The notes under the pieces were generated by a model that was given only the letters and a program-made list of their open reading frames with translations, was not told where the DNA came from and did no database searches. A stretch of 64,000 nucleotides of DNA from positions 171,045 through 235,044 of the forward strand of contig NZ_QGGO01000005.1 of the NCBI RefSeq assembly GCF_003148625.1, given 5' to 3'. The DNA is from Arcicella aurantiaca. GTDB lineage: Bacteria; Bacteroidota; Bacteroidia; Cytophagales; Spirosomataceae. The position numbers were made by a program, and so were the translations under genes. Positions 1-9,125 of this stretch are shown piece by piece (the first letter of the stretch is position 1; every line of letters begins with the position of its first letter).

Positions 1-49
1 TCACTGTTCACTGATAACTGCTCACTGTTCACTGATAACTGATAACTGC
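1..49. repeat. Heptanucleotide tandem repeat
   Basis: Seven consecutive 7-mers: TCACTGT, TCACTGA, TAACTGC, TCACTGT, TCACTGA, TAACTGA, TAACTGC. The array lies inside the 3' end of the LuxE-like frame and may continue beyond the left edge. Confidence 0.9.
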
Positions 50-1022
50 CCAAATCTTTGGTTTCGACAAAAGAACACGAATCTATATTGGCAAGGTCAA
101 TAACATTTATTCCGCCCGAACGAGCATTATTGATGTATGTAAATGGGTCGTTCACATCACGCAAGAGTATTCGCATAGAAACAGGTAAATCAAAAATACC
201 TTCGCCATAAGAATATCCTTGCGACAATAATTCAGTCATTCCGTATTCAGAATGAATGGATTTTACCGCAAAAGCATTAGTCAAAATTTCGTGAACTTCT
301 TCACGCAAAAGTTCTTTTCTACGCCCTTTCATTCCTCCTGTTTCCATCACAATTAAGTCGTCACGGTTTTGCAAAAAAGATAAGTCAATCCCAGATTCTG
401 CAAAATCCAAAAGCCCAAAAGTTACGCCAATGAGTAAAGTTTTTTTATTTCGATATTCAATATTCGATGTTTGAATATCGGAATTATCATTTTCTTTTCT
501 GTCTTCTCTCCTATCGTCTCTTAAAGCTTCGGCTAATTTTTCGTAATTATCTAAATAAAAACCAGAATTAGGATTGCCACTTTTTTGAATAAAATGCTCA
601 ACCATATAGACCAAAGAAGAATTGGTTCTCTCTAAATATGAGGGCAAAAGAGCCAAAATCTTGAAGTCGGAAAGTTTACCATAGAATTTTTCAAAAATTT
701 GCTCTGCAACCTTTAGATAAAATTTGGGGTCTTTTACATAATGTCGTGAAGTATTCATACCCGTTGTTCCACTACTTTCAAAGGTAGTTTGAGGTTCAAA
801 AATACCTGACACAACTGTTTGAGTCTTGAAAAATTCAATTGGCAAAAAAGGAATTTGCTCAATGCTTCGAACGCTATCTATTTGAATTTGAAGACATTGA
901 AGATATTTTTGATAGACAGAATTATGCTCTGCCTGATAACGAAAAACTTCCAAAGCCAAAGTGTCAAAATCTTTGGATTCCATTTGTAAAACTTTTCGTT
1001 TGAGTATTTGAGCCTGTTGCAT
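1..1022 (-). CDS. LuxE-like acyl-protein synthetase, 3' end off window
   Basis: An open frame starts at ATG 1022 (MQQAQILKRKV) and stays open to base 1, giving 340 codons without a stop. The sequence contains the LuxE-type signature around FESSGTTGMNTSRHYV, VMETGGMKGRR and SEYGMTELLSQ, which are the nucleotide- and acyl-handling motifs of the acyl-protein synthetase (LuxE, PF04443) branch of adenylate-forming enzymes. In Cytophagales such proteins are usually annotated acyltransferase and their substrate is unknown. The last 16 codons lie in a heptanucleotide repeat and read GSYQLSVNSEQLSVNS, so the natural C-terminus is probably near codon 325 and the tail is repeat-derived. Family assignment is by motif recognition. 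Confidence 0.75.
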   Translation of the reverse strand, partial: MQQAQILKRKVLQMESKDFDTLALEVFRYQAEHNSVYQKYLQCLQIQIDSVRSIEQIPFLPIEFFKTQTVVSGIFEPQTTFESSGTTGMNTSRHYVKDPKFYLKVAEQIFEKFYGKLSDFKILALLPSYLERTNSSLVYMVEHFIQKSGNPNSGFYLDNYEKLAEALRDDRREDRKENDNSDIQTSNIEYRNKKTLLIGVTFGLLDFAESGIDLSFLQNRDDLIVMETGGMKGRRKELLREEVHEILTNAFAVKSIHSEYGMTELLSQGYSYGEGIFDLPVSMRILLRDVNDPFTYINNARSGGINVIDLANIDSCSFVETKDLGSYQLSVNSEQLSVNS

Positions 1023-1191
1023 GAATTTTAATATAAACGATTGAGAATCGTATAACAAAATTACGTCAAATCATTATCTTTACGAGGTTTTCAAACAACA
1101 ACCGACATTATTTTTCGTTTAATATTCATATTTCAATCAGCCCAAAATATGAATATCTATTTAATTTTATGATGGGCAAGCGTTTTTAAAT

Positions 1192-1737
1192 ATGAAAAAT
1201 AAAATACTCTATATACCAGCTTTATTCCTTTTTATGTTTGCTTGCGTAAGCGAACCTGATTTTAGTAACGTACCTTCCATTGGTTTTAATAAAATTCAAT
1301 TACTGACTACCGAAACTCAGGGTTTATTGGGCATTTCTAAAAAAGATTCGGTAATTATGACGGTTGATTTTCAAGATGGAGATGGAGATTTAGGATTTAC
1401 CACCGAGGAATTAGCGAAACTAAAAAAGACCACAGGCGATAGTTTACAGACTTTTATCGTTAATATATGGGTTTCAAAAAATGGAAAATTTGTAAAAAGT
1501 AATCCTAAAGAAAAGTTTGGTGGAAATATTCCTATCAGATTTAAACAAGGCTCAAAACCTGGTCCAATTGAAGGAACAATTGATTATTCAGCAACTTTTG
1601 AATACAATGTTTTTCAAGGAATACCATTACTAACAGGAAAAAAGGATACTGTAAAATTTGAGATACAAATTAAAGATAGAGCCTTGAATGCAAGCAATAT
1701 TGTACAAACAACGCCAATTGTGATTTACTCCAAATAA
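1192..1737 (+). CDS. Hypothetical lipoprotein
   Basis: A 181-residue protein with a type II signal peptide: charged MKNK start, hydrophobic stretch and lipobox FMFAC with the lipidated Cys at residue 18. The mature part contains DFQDGDGDLGF, a short acidic motif common in small Bacteroidota lipoproteins, and ends in a beta-rich segment (KFEIQIKDRALNASN). I do not recognise an enzymatic domain. It stands alone, followed directly by a strong terminator, so it is probably a single-gene unit. Outer-membrane or periplasmic location is inferred from the lipobox. Confidence 0.75.
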   Translation: MKNKILYIPALFLFMFACVSEPDFSNVPSIGFNKIQLLTTETQGLLGISKKDSVIMTVDFQDGDGDLGFTTEELAKLKKTTGDSLQTFIVNIWVSKNGKFVKSNPKEKFGGNIPIRFKQGSKPGPIEGTIDYSATFEYNVFQGIPLLTGKKDTVKFEIQIKDRALNASNIVQTTPIVIYSK

Positions 1738-1743
1738 TCAGTA

Positions 1744-1771
1744 AAGCCAACGCAAAAACGTTGGCTTTTTT
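1744..1771 (+). terminator. Rho-independent terminator
   Basis: Stem AAGCCAACG / CGTTGGCTT with a short A-rich loop followed by a T run, 7 bp after the lipoprotein stop. Confidence 0.85.
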
Positions 1772-1863
1772 ATCGACAAATTGTACGATTCATCCAGAAA
1801 TAATTTTCAAAATTGCGATTAGCGTTAATTATCAATACCTTTAATTGGATAATCAAACTAATC

Positions 1864-3642
1864 ATGAAAATACTCATTTGGGGGCTTCTTTTCTTCTTGC
1901 AAGTTCCCATATTTGCACAAGAAATAACGCTCTCGGATACCTTAAATGAAATTCCTTTAAATCTTAATTGTTGGACGTTTCAAGATAAAAAACATCTTTA
2001 TTCTGCCAAAGATATTTCATCACAACAATTTGAGAAAAACTTTCAAAAAAACGATTCTTTTATTCCCAATTTTGGCTACGGAACGGCTAATATTTGGTTG
2101 AAAATTGCCGTAAAAAATCAATCCTCTAAACGTTGGTTTTTGGAAATTGATAATCCACGAATTAATCATTTATCGTTCTTTCTGACAAAAAACAACCACA
2201 TCATTTTCCACTCAAAAACTGGTGATTATCAACCATTTAATTCTTATTCAATAGCTGATAGGAATATATTTTTCGACTTAAAGAATCTTGAAAAATCAGC
2301 CAATTATATCATTTATTTACAAGCCAATAGTAGCGAAGATTTAAAATTTCCTATTACTTTTTGGGAAGAACATAAACTCTATCAACATCTTGCTAATCGG
2401 AATTTGATTTGGGGAATTTACTTTGGTTTTATTCTGCTTATTTCGTTGTACAATTTCTTTTTGTGGCTGACAATCAGAGACAAAACCTATATTTTCTATG
2501 TCTTTTATGCCCTCACTTTTGGTTTACTTCAAGCAGATTTATACGGCTATGGTTTTCAATATTTATGGTCGAACAGCTTTATTAACGACCGAGGTGTAAT
2601 TGTTTTCATGTTTGGGTCAAATTTGTTCATGATTTACTTTTTACGCAACTTCTGGAATTTAAAAAAGCACCTTCCTAATTGGCATCAATTTTCAACGTAT
2701 GTATCTTGGTTCATTATTTTTCTGATAAGCATTAGTACGCTATTTTACCGCTGGTATTCTAATATTATCGGCATTATTATCTTGGTTTTCTTAGTTCTTT
2801 GGTTCTTTTATGTGAATATCAAACTTGCCATTTTAAGACAAAAAACTGCCTATTTTTCACTTTTAGCTTTTAGTGCGTTGATGTTGGCGTCATTCTGTGT
2901 GATTTTGAAAAACTTCGGCGTACTTTCTGCTGAAAATCAGGATTATTATTTGATGATTGGCTCAATGATTGAAATGGTACTTTTTTCGTTGGCTTTGGGG
3001 GATAAATTCAGACAAGAGCAATTAGAAAAGGAGCGACAACAATATCTGAGAGATGAAATTGCTGCCAATTTACATGATGATTTAGCGGCTTCATTGAGTA
3101 GTTTAACGATGTTTTCTGAATCAAATCGAAGAAAAGCACAAAAAGAATTATCTCCCAATGAATTGATTTTCACTAAAATAAGTGAGAAATCACGAGACAT
3201 TTTAAATTTAGTTCGAGAAAATGTTTGGGAAATGAATCCACGCAATGATGAGTCGGACGAATGGTTGGACAGAATTATAAAATTCACTACCGAAACCCTT
3301 GAAAGCAAACAAATAACGGTAAATTTAAAGATAGACGAACACCTCCGAAACTTCATTTTACCAATTGATTACCGCCGAGATTTTTATCTTTTTATCAAAG
3401 AAGCCGTCAATAATATGGCTAAACATTCAGAAGCAGATTTAGTAAATATGGAGATACAATTGCATCACCAAAGTATTCATTTGACCATAAAAGACAATGG
3501 TAAAGGCTTTGATACCAGCATTTTAAGCAATGGAAATGGTCTGTTAAATTTCCAAAATAGAGCAAACAGATTGAAAGCAAAATTTGATATTAATTCAAAA
3601 ATCGGACAAGGAACAACTTTAAATCTGACATTCAAAGTTTAG
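1864..3642 (+). CDS. 7TMR-DISM sensor histidine kinase
   Basis: A 592-residue membrane kinase. I chose ATG 1864, which gives a clean signal peptide (MKILIWGLLFFLQVPIFAQ); a longer frame from TTG 1813 would put 17 residues in front of it. Order of parts: periplasmic 7TMR-DISM extracellular domain (about 40-165), seven membrane segments (about 180-385), a dimerisation helix with phospho-acceptor His404 in LHDDLAASLSS, and a HATPase domain with N box (EAVNNMAKHSEAD), G1 (DNGKGFD) and G2 (GNGLLNFQNRANRL). The LHDD box and short HATPase are of the HisKA_3/NarX type, which pairs with NarL-type regulators such as the one encoded 97 bp downstream. The ligand is unknown; DISM sensors are thought to sense small molecules or carbohydrates. 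Confidence 0.9.
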   Translation: MKILIWGLLFFLQVPIFAQEITLSDTLNEIPLNLNCWTFQDKKHLYSAKDISSQQFEKNFQKNDSFIPNFGYGTANIWLKIAVKNQSSKRWFLEIDNPRINHLSFFLTKNNHIIFHSKTGDYQPFNSYSIADRNIFFDLKNLEKSANYIIYLQANSSEDLKFPITFWEEHKLYQHLANRNLIWGIYFGFILLISLYNFFLWLTIRDKTYIFYVFYALTFGLLQADLYGYGFQYLWSNSFINDRGVIVFMFGSNLFMIYFLRNFWNLKKHLPNWHQFSTYVSWFIIFLISISTLFYRWYSNIIGIIILVFLVLWFFYVNIKLAILRQKTAYFSLLAFSALMLASFCVILKNFGVLSAENQDYYLMIGSMIEMVLFSLALGDKFRQEQLEKERQQYLRDEIAANLHDDLAASLSSLTMFSESNRRKAQKELSPNELIFTKISEKSRDILNLVRENVWEMNPRNDESDEWLDRIIKFTTETLESKQITVNLKIDEHLRNFILPIDYRRDFYLFIKEAVNNMAKHSEADLVNMEIQLHHQSIHLTIKDNGKGFDTSILSNGNGLLNFQNRANRLKAKFDINSKIGQGTTLNLTFKV

Positions 3643-3658
3643 CATTAATTTCATTTTC

Positions 3659-3674
3659 CTACTAATATTAGTAG
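3659..3674. promoter_or_regulatory. 16-bp palindromic operator candidate, copy 1
   Basis: Perfect palindrome CTACTAATATTAGTAG, with 19 identical bases (CCTACTAATATTAGTAGTT) shared with copy 2 at 4410-4425. It ends 23 bp before the -7-like box at 3698 and 65 bp before the response-regulator ATG. The half site TACTAAT resembles the NarL heptamer TACYYMT (6 of 7), so autoregulation by the encoded regulator is a reasonable inference. Confidence 0.7.
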
Positions 3675-3697
3675 TTGAAAAACAGACCATTAGATAA

Positions 3698-3705
3698 TAG
3701 TTTTA
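3698..3705 (+). promoter_or_regulatory. -7 promoter box of response regulator (imperfect)
   Basis: TAGTTTTA, one base off the Bacteroidota TAnnTTTG. It sits at the same distance from its palindrome as the perfect box of the LytTR gene does. Confidence 0.45.
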
Positions 3706-3739
3706 CGTTTATTTCTACCTAAAATAAACCACGCTTACG

Positions 3740-4372
3740 ATGATACGAGTTTGCATTTTTGAAGATAATACAGAAATTAGGGAATTTCTTTCTGAAACGG
3801 TTAGCCTTTCAGAAGAATTGTTCTTGGTTGGAGCGTATCCAAATGCCAATGACGTATTGCGTGTCATCAAAAAAGATAAACCTGATGTTGTTTTAATGGA
3901 TATTCAAATGCCAGGGATTTCGGGAATTGAGGCGTTAAAACTCATCAAAGCACAACAAAATGATATTCAGGTGCTTATTCAAACAGTTTTTGAAGATAAT
4001 GCACGGATTTTTGCAGCCATTTGTGCAGGAGCAAGTGGTTATATTCTAAAAGATTCAAGTCCAGAAAAATACCTTGATGCCATTATTGAAGTATATCAGG
4101 GAGGCTCGTCAATGTCGCCCGCCATTGCCCGAAAAGTCATGACGATGTTCATGCAACAAAATCAAAAACAACAAGAATTTCAAGCATTATCCACAACAGA
4201 ACAACGAGTTTTAGAATGTTTAGTGAAAGGCATGAGTTACAAAATGATTGCCTCAGAATGTGGTATTAGTTATTCAACGGTTAATTTTCATCTCAAAAAT
4301 ATCTACCGAAAACTTCATGTAAATTCTGCCACAGAAGCCATTTCTCAAGCCATACAAAGGCATTTAGTCTGA
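3740..4372 (+). CDS. NarL/FixJ-family response regulator
   Basis: A 210-residue two-domain regulator. The receiver domain (about 1-120) has acidic residues in FEDN, phospho-acceptor Asp54 in VLMDIQMPG, and the conserved Lys in YILKDSSP. A LuxR-type HTH follows (about 145-205: LSTTEQRVLECLVKGMSYKMIASECGIS...VNFHLKNIYRKLHV). The gene follows the 7TMR-DISM kinase on the same strand and is almost certainly its partner. It has its own upstream palindrome, shared with the LytTR gene that follows, suggesting that it controls itself and that gene. Partner and target assignments are inferred. Confidence 0.92.
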   Translation: MIRVCIFEDNTEIREFLSETVSLSEELFLVGAYPNANDVLRVIKKDKPDVVLMDIQMPGISGIEALKLIKAQQNDIQVLIQTVFEDNARIFAAICAGASGYILKDSSPEKYLDAIIEVYQGGSSMSPAIARKVMTMFMQQNQKQQEFQALSTTEQRVLECLVKGMSYKMIASECGISYSTVNFHLKNIYRKLHVNSATEAISQAIQRHLV

Positions 4373-4409
4373 AAACGATTGGGGCATTAATCTTCCCCGT
4401 CCTCCTCAC

Positions 4410-4425
4410 CTACTAATATTAGTAG
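4410..4425. promoter_or_regulatory. 16-bp palindromic operator candidate, copy 2
   Basis: CTACTAATATTAGTAG, identical to 3659-3674, ending 23 bp before a perfect -7 box and 68 bp before the LytTR start. The identical spacing in both copies argues for an activator or repressor site placed over the -33 region. Confidence 0.72.
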
Positions 4426-4448
4426 TTTCCTCATGATTTTTAATGGTA

Positions 4449-4456
4449 TAAGTTTG
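4449..4456 (+). promoter_or_regulatory. -7 promoter box of LytTR gene
   Basis: TAAGTTTG matches the Bacteroidota consensus TAnnTTTG exactly, 37 bp before the ATG. Confidence 0.65.
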
Positions 4457-4493
4457 TCATATCTATTTTACAAACTCTTTCCTCATAAAACTC

Positions 4494-4856
4494 ATGTCGA
4501 ATCTTATATTTCATCACGGGAAAGAACATCTCGTAGTTGACTACAAACGCAAAATTGTCCTGTTAGTGGAAAAAATTATCATGCTCGAAGGGCTTGCTAA
4601 TTATACTGTTTTTCATTTGGATGGTGGAAGAAAACGCCTTTTTTCCCATACGCTTATGACTTATCAAAACGACCTTGCCCAACATGGTTTTCTTCGTGTT
4701 CATCGCAGTTTTATTATTAATCCAAATTATATACACGATTTCAAAATGGATGATAAAGAATTGCTTATGGAAAATAATTTGGTCGCCAATGTGTCTCGAC
4801 GAATTGGGAATCAACAAAACGTAAAGAAAATGTTAAGCAAATTCTGTTCAGAGTAG
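4494..4856 (+). CDS. Stand-alone LytTR DNA-binding protein
   Basis: A 120-residue protein made only of a LytTR domain, with no receiver. Recognisable elements are IIMLEGLANYTVFHLDGG, the FLRVHRSFIINPNYI helix-strand motif that all LytTR proteins carry, and the basic C-terminus VSRRIGNQQNVKKML. It is a paralogue of the protein at 12257-12613. It lies downstream of a NarL-type two-component pair under a shared palindrome and 24 bp ahead of a secreted FG-GAP-like protein, so it may relay the signal to that gene. Absence of a receiver means control is probably by expression level. The relay role is inferred. Confidence 0.88.
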   Translation: MSNLIFHHGKEHLVVDYKRKIVLLVEKIIMLEGLANYTVFHLDGGRKRLFSHTLMTYQNDLAQHGFLRVHRSFIINPNYIHDFKMDDKELLMENNLVANVSRRIGNQQNVKKMLSKFCSE

Positions 4857-4880
4857 TTATTCAAAATCTATAAACAACCC

Positions 4881-6428
4881 ATGAAATCATTTATCCTGTT
4901 ACTTATCTCTTTATCAATAATCTTTTCTGCGAAAGCACAAATAGCTATTGGTGGTGGTAGTCCAAACGCAAGTGCAGTTTTTCAGCTTAATTCAACAACG
5001 AAAGGGTTTGTTCCACCCCGTATGACAACTGGTCAAAGATTAGCGATAGTTTCGCCAATTGATGGCTTAATGGTTTTTGATACTTCAACCGATAGCTTTT
5101 GGTTTTTCAATACCAACAAATGGAATCAACTCGCCAATCAAGCATCGTCTGTATATAAACAACCGACAGATAGAACCGACCAAAATGGAGCAGCAGGCGA
5201 CCGTACAGGAACAGCTATTTCATTAGGTGGAACCAATGGTACACTGGGAATTGTGGGAGCTCCTGGAGATAATTCTGGTCGAGGAACGATGTATCGATTA
5301 AGATTTATGAGGAATAATTTATGGTCTTTTGATGCCAATACACCCAATACTGTTCTTGCAGGTGATGGTTTTGGAAATGCTGTTGCTGTCGATAAAATCA
5401 ACACTTCAGAAGCTTTTATTGTTGGTTCGTCATTAGATGATTCTACAAATGTAAATAGTGGAAGTGCTTATATATTCGATGACTACTCCTTCAAACAAAA
5501 GATTGTAGCAGGAGATGCCGCAGGAAAAGCCGCTAATGCTCATTTTGGCAGATCCGTTGATATTAATGGAAAAAATATTGATGACAATACAGGCAAAGGT
5601 TATGTCGTGGTGGGGGCTTCTGGAGCAAACAGTGGAAGGGGCGAAATCTACATTTATAAGTATAATCCCAATACTTTACAGTGGAATTTAGATGCCAATT
5701 TAGTTGACCCAAATGGACTTGCAGGTGATTCGTTAGGTTTATCAGTATCATTATACTACGATGTCAATGTTGATGAAGTATGGGCATTTGCAGGAGCTCC
5801 CTATGATGACGAAATCAGCAAAACTAATGTTGGTTCAGTATTAGTTTATCGCAAAGCATTGGGCTCTTCAACATGGGTAAATGTGGCGAAAATTGTCCCA
5901 ACAGATGGTTTGGATAACGAACTTTTTGGGTACAGTGTCGGCAATTGTTTTGAATGTCAAAAAGTAATTGCAGGTTCTCCTGGAAGAACAACAGGCATAG
6001 GTAGAGTTAGTGATTTAACGCTTAGTTCTATCGTTGGCAATGTTGCTAATTTTACGGTTACAACTATTCCAAATTCTGGAAATGGCGGTGGGAATGGCTC
6101 ATTAGGCATGGGTTTTACACAGTCAATTATGAAAGGGAGTGACTGCAATAATATCTATTTAACTTTGGGTAGTGGCCTTTCGGGAATAGTGCCAGGAGGA
6201 AGTACTGGTAATAGTTTTGGATATGCCAGATTACTAAAATTTAATGGTACTAACTGGAATACAGAAATAAGTGAGATTACCGACCCCAACCCCAAACAAG
6301 GCTATGGTTATGGCAGAGCAGTCAGCATTAATACAAAATCAAATACTATATTTATCGGAGCTCCTTTGCAAAAAGTAGATGGAAATGCCAATCAGGGAAA
6401 AATACAAATTGTGAAGTTTGAGCAGTAA
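4881..6428 (+). CDS. Secreted FG-GAP/integrin-alpha-like repeat protein
   Basis: A 515-residue protein with a Sec signal peptide (cleavage after SAKA). The mature N-terminus has the very common Bacteroidota module in which a feature list (AVFQLNSTTKGFVPPRM) is followed by PIDGLMVFDTSTDSFWFFN, also seen at the start of tail-fibre-like and adhesin proteins. The rest is built of FG-GAP-like blade repeats with the pattern GxxVxxGAPGxxxxxGxxxxY (LGIVGAPGDNSGRG, VVVGASGANSGRGEIY, GAPYDDE, AGSPGRTTGIGR, FIGAPLQK), expected to fold as a beta propeller at the cell surface. No type IX C-terminal signal is visible. It probably shares a transcript with the LytTR gene. Ligand unknown. Confidence 0.75.
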   Translation: MKSFILLLISLSIIFSAKAQIAIGGGSPNASAVFQLNSTTKGFVPPRMTTGQRLAIVSPIDGLMVFDTSTDSFWFFNTNKWNQLANQASSVYKQPTDRTDQNGAAGDRTGTAISLGGTNGTLGIVGAPGDNSGRGTMYRLRFMRNNLWSFDANTPNTVLAGDGFGNAVAVDKINTSEAFIVGSSLDDSTNVNSGSAYIFDDYSFKQKIVAGDAAGKAANAHFGRSVDINGKNIDDNTGKGYVVVGASGANSGRGEIYIYKYNPNTLQWNLDANLVDPNGLAGDSLGLSVSLYYDVNVDEVWAFAGAPYDDEISKTNVGSVLVYRKALGSSTWVNVAKIVPTDGLDNELFGYSVGNCFECQKVIAGSPGRTTGIGRVSDLTLSSIVGNVANFTVTTIPNSGNGGGNGSLGMGFTQSIMKGSDCNNIYLTLGSGLSGIVPGGSTGNSFGYARLLKFNGTNWNTEISEITDPNPKQGYGYGRAVSINTKSNTIFIGAPLQKVDGNANQGKIQIVKFEQ

Positions 6429-6437
6429 GTATATACC

Positions 6438-9122
6438 TTACAACTTGTGAAAGCGGGTTTTCTTCTTTATAAAATATCCTAATACCAACAACAGAAATAT
6501 TCCACCAACCCAGTATATCCAATAATGGTGACTATCCAAAGCGGTGCTATCGCCAATTAAAACGTAACCTGCCCAAAAATTTGGCATACTTAAACCAGAG
6601 GTATTTTGCGATAAATATTCATTCTGAGCCTTTTGTAAAGCTAAATCTTTGGGTAAACCTTTGGCAAGATATTGGTAAAACAATTCTGTAATTTGATACG
6701 TCGCCTGATTATCAACTTCCCATAATGTTGTAAGTGTTGACGGAATGCCCAACATCGCAAAACTTCTTGCTAAACTAAAAATTCCCTCTCCTTTTTCCTC
6801 CTTACCAATACCTGTTTGACACGCCGAAAGAACCATTAATTCGGTTGGTAATAAAGTTTTGGTTGTCAGTTCCGAAGCTTTAATTATCGAATCTGCAAAA
6901 TACAATTGAGCCGTTGTATCGTTGGCTAATGCGTGAGTGTAAAGCTGAACAATCTGATAATTGTCCATCATTTCCAAAAAACTCCTTCGAGAAGCCTTTT
7001 CATTCAATAATAATTGTGGCGAAGAAAAATGACTGGCGATTTTTTGTAAAGAAACATCAGACCCTGTTAGTTTGAGTTGATTATTTTTAAAACTCACTGG
7101 TGCAATTCCCAAAAACGATTTAGAAGCAATTTGTTCCTTGTTTTGATTTAAAAATTTGGCAGAATAAGTATAGCTAAAAGCATAATCTTTCACTAAATAT
7201 TCCGCCTGCATTGGGGAAAAACTAAGAGCAGAAAATGGTAAAATTACTCCATCGGGCGAAATAGAAACACGTCCCTTTGGCAAAGCAAGTGGTTTAACAA
7301 ATTGAGTATAAAACTGATTACTTAAACGCAAATACTTCACAAATTGCTTATTGAGGGCATTTTCATCCGCCATCATTGCTAAGATTTCATTTGAAACACT
7401 ACCATAATTATTGGCTTTAATTTGATGTAATTTCATGGTGTTTTGAGATAAAACAAAGGCATAAACAACCTCCTCTCCCACAAAATATTCTACCAATGAC
7501 TGGTCTTTAAGTTTCCTCCGCAAATCTCTAATATTTACCGTAGAAGTATCATATTTATAGCGGTAATACGTAGGATTTTTCAGTTCGATTTGCTTCAAAA
7601 ATGTTGTTTGGGCATTTTCGGCATTCAATAATTTTTGCTGATTTTCTTCATTGATTTTACCATTATTGACTAATTTTCGAGCATTGTCAACCTCCAATTG
7701 GTATTTACTTTCTTGTTGTTGGTCTTCTGGAGAAAGTAATTGTTTTGCTCCCAATTCTTTCAGACGGTCATTAAGCATCACGGCACGACTTTTCTCGAAA
7801 AAGTAAAAAGCTTCTTCGGGTTTATTCAAGAGAAAACACGTTTCGATAGCATTTTGGTAAATACTACGGGTTTTCTTTCTCCAAAATAATTTTGATTGCT
7901 CGCCTGTTTGCTCCCAACGCATAATATCAATCATACGGTCGGCGGTTTTGTAGGTATCTAGAGCGTTTTGAAGGTGTTTTTTGTTGTGTTGAAATTTATA
8001 ATAGTCGAGCCAAGCCAACGCTTTATCTTCCAAAATTATTAAAAATGTACGTTTATAATCCGCAATTTGTAAATCTTTGACCGAAGGTAAAGTTGTAATA
8101 TCGGGGTTATCAAATTTGAAAAAATCTTTTGTAGTTAATGCTTTTTGATAAAACGCTAATGCTTTTTTGAAGTTTTTTTGTTTCCAATAAACGGCTCCAA
8201 TATTGTCGTAAAGTTGAACTTTGGTAAAAGAATTAGAAAAATTATTTAGCCCTAAATTATAATAGAATAAAGCTTTTTCATAGTCATGAGCAGAGTCATA
8301 ATATAGAAAACCTATATCAATACATGTAAGATTAAAATTGATGTAGTCCTTGTATTTTTGAAAAAGAGAAGAAGCCAATAAAAAAGACTCTAAAGCTCCC
8401 TTATAGTCTTTTTTATTTACAAAAATAAAACCTCTTGTTTGATAAAGAATAGCTAAATTACTTTCAGTATCACATTGTTCAATAGCTCTATTTATTGCAT
8501 CCTCAGCTTCCTGAGTTCTATTCAAGCCATTTAGTGCTTTTGCTCGTTCTCTTAGATTTTCAACAACTAACTGCTTTTGATTAGCTTTTATACCAATTTT
8601 TTCTCCTAAGATTGTACTTTCAATTGCTTTTTGAAATTCTCCGCTTCGATACTGAATATTAGCAATATATCGATGTGCATTAGAGGAAAGATGCCAGGCT
8701 AATGATAAATATTCCGCTTTACTTATTACTTGTAAATAAATGTTAATTGATTCTTGATAATGTTTCAGTTTTCTTTTTGAATCTGCAATACTGTTTAGTG
8801 ATTTAATATAACTCAATGAGTTTAGGTTAAAAATAGAGAGTGCTTGTTGAGAAAAAGATAGGCTTTCTGAAAACTTTTGATTTTGGAAGTAATACAGTCC
8901 AATCAAATAAAGAATTTTTGCATAACAAGAGTCTTTCTTATAATTACATTTCTCATAATTTGTTTTATACAAGAATAGCATCACTGAATCTTTTACAGTG
9001 ATGCTATTCTCATTGAAAAAGGTAATTTTATTGGAAATATCTTTCTCTGAAATGCACTGAGCCTTTAAAATGAAAGTATTTATTAAAACTAAAAAACCAA
9101 TTAGAAATAGCCCTTTTAGCAT
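6438..9122 (-). CDS. TPR-CHAT domain protease, membrane anchored
   Basis: An 894-residue protein with an N-terminal signal peptide (MLKGLFLIGFLVLINTFILKAQ), about ten TPR-like helical repeats (about 60-390), a helical linker, and a C-terminal CHAT caspase-like domain (about 590-850). Catalytic candidates are His730 in QLYTHALAND and Cys768 in VLSACQTGIGKEEKGEG; the following SLARSFAMLGIPSTLTTLWEVDN is the standard CHAT continuation. A single membrane helix (GGIFLLLVLGYFI) with KKK after it ends the protein, so TPR and CHAT should face the periplasm. The start lies 3 bp after the subtilisin gene, indicating one operon. CHAT proteins are proteases or scaffolds that cleave specific partners; the substrate here is unknown, and the neighbouring subtilisin zymogen is one possibility. 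Confidence 0.9.
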   Translation of the reverse strand: MLKGLFLIGFLVLINTFILKAQCISEKDISNKITFFNENSITVKDSVMLFLYKTNYEKCNYKKDSCYAKILYLIGLYYFQNQKFSESLSFSQQALSIFNLNSLSYIKSLNSIADSKRKLKHYQESINIYLQVISKAEYLSLAWHLSSNAHRYIANIQYRSGEFQKAIESTILGEKIGIKANQKQLVVENLRERAKALNGLNRTQEAEDAINRAIEQCDTESNLAILYQTRGFIFVNKKDYKGALESFLLASSLFQKYKDYINFNLTCIDIGFLYYDSAHDYEKALFYYNLGLNNFSNSFTKVQLYDNIGAVYWKQKNFKKALAFYQKALTTKDFFKFDNPDITTLPSVKDLQIADYKRTFLIILEDKALAWLDYYKFQHNKKHLQNALDTYKTADRMIDIMRWEQTGEQSKLFWRKKTRSIYQNAIETCFLLNKPEEAFYFFEKSRAVMLNDRLKELGAKQLLSPEDQQQESKYQLEVDNARKLVNNGKINEENQQKLLNAENAQTTFLKQIELKNPTYYRYKYDTSTVNIRDLRRKLKDQSLVEYFVGEEVVYAFVLSQNTMKLHQIKANNYGSVSNEILAMMADENALNKQFVKYLRLSNQFYTQFVKPLALPKGRVSISPDGVILPFSALSFSPMQAEYLVKDYAFSYTYSAKFLNQNKEQIASKSFLGIAPVSFKNNQLKLTGSDVSLQKIASHFSSPQLLLNEKASRRSFLEMMDNYQIVQLYTHALANDTTAQLYFADSIIKASELTTKTLLPTELMVLSACQTGIGKEEKGEGIFSLARSFAMLGIPSTLTTLWEVDNQATYQITELFYQYLAKGLPKDLALQKAQNEYLSQNTSGLSMPNFWAGYVLIGDSTALDSHHYWIYWVGGIFLLLVLGYFIKKKTRFHKL

Positions 9123-9125
9123 ATA

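Noticed and set aside
2946-3356. Minus-strand ORF inside the sensor kinase gene
   Set aside because: It overlaps the kinase HATPase and dimerisation region in an antisense frame and has no recognisable domain.
7000-9100. Second enzyme domain in the N-terminal half of the CHAT protein
   Set aside because: The N-terminal half is accounted for by TPR-like helices; no further catalytic motif is seen.
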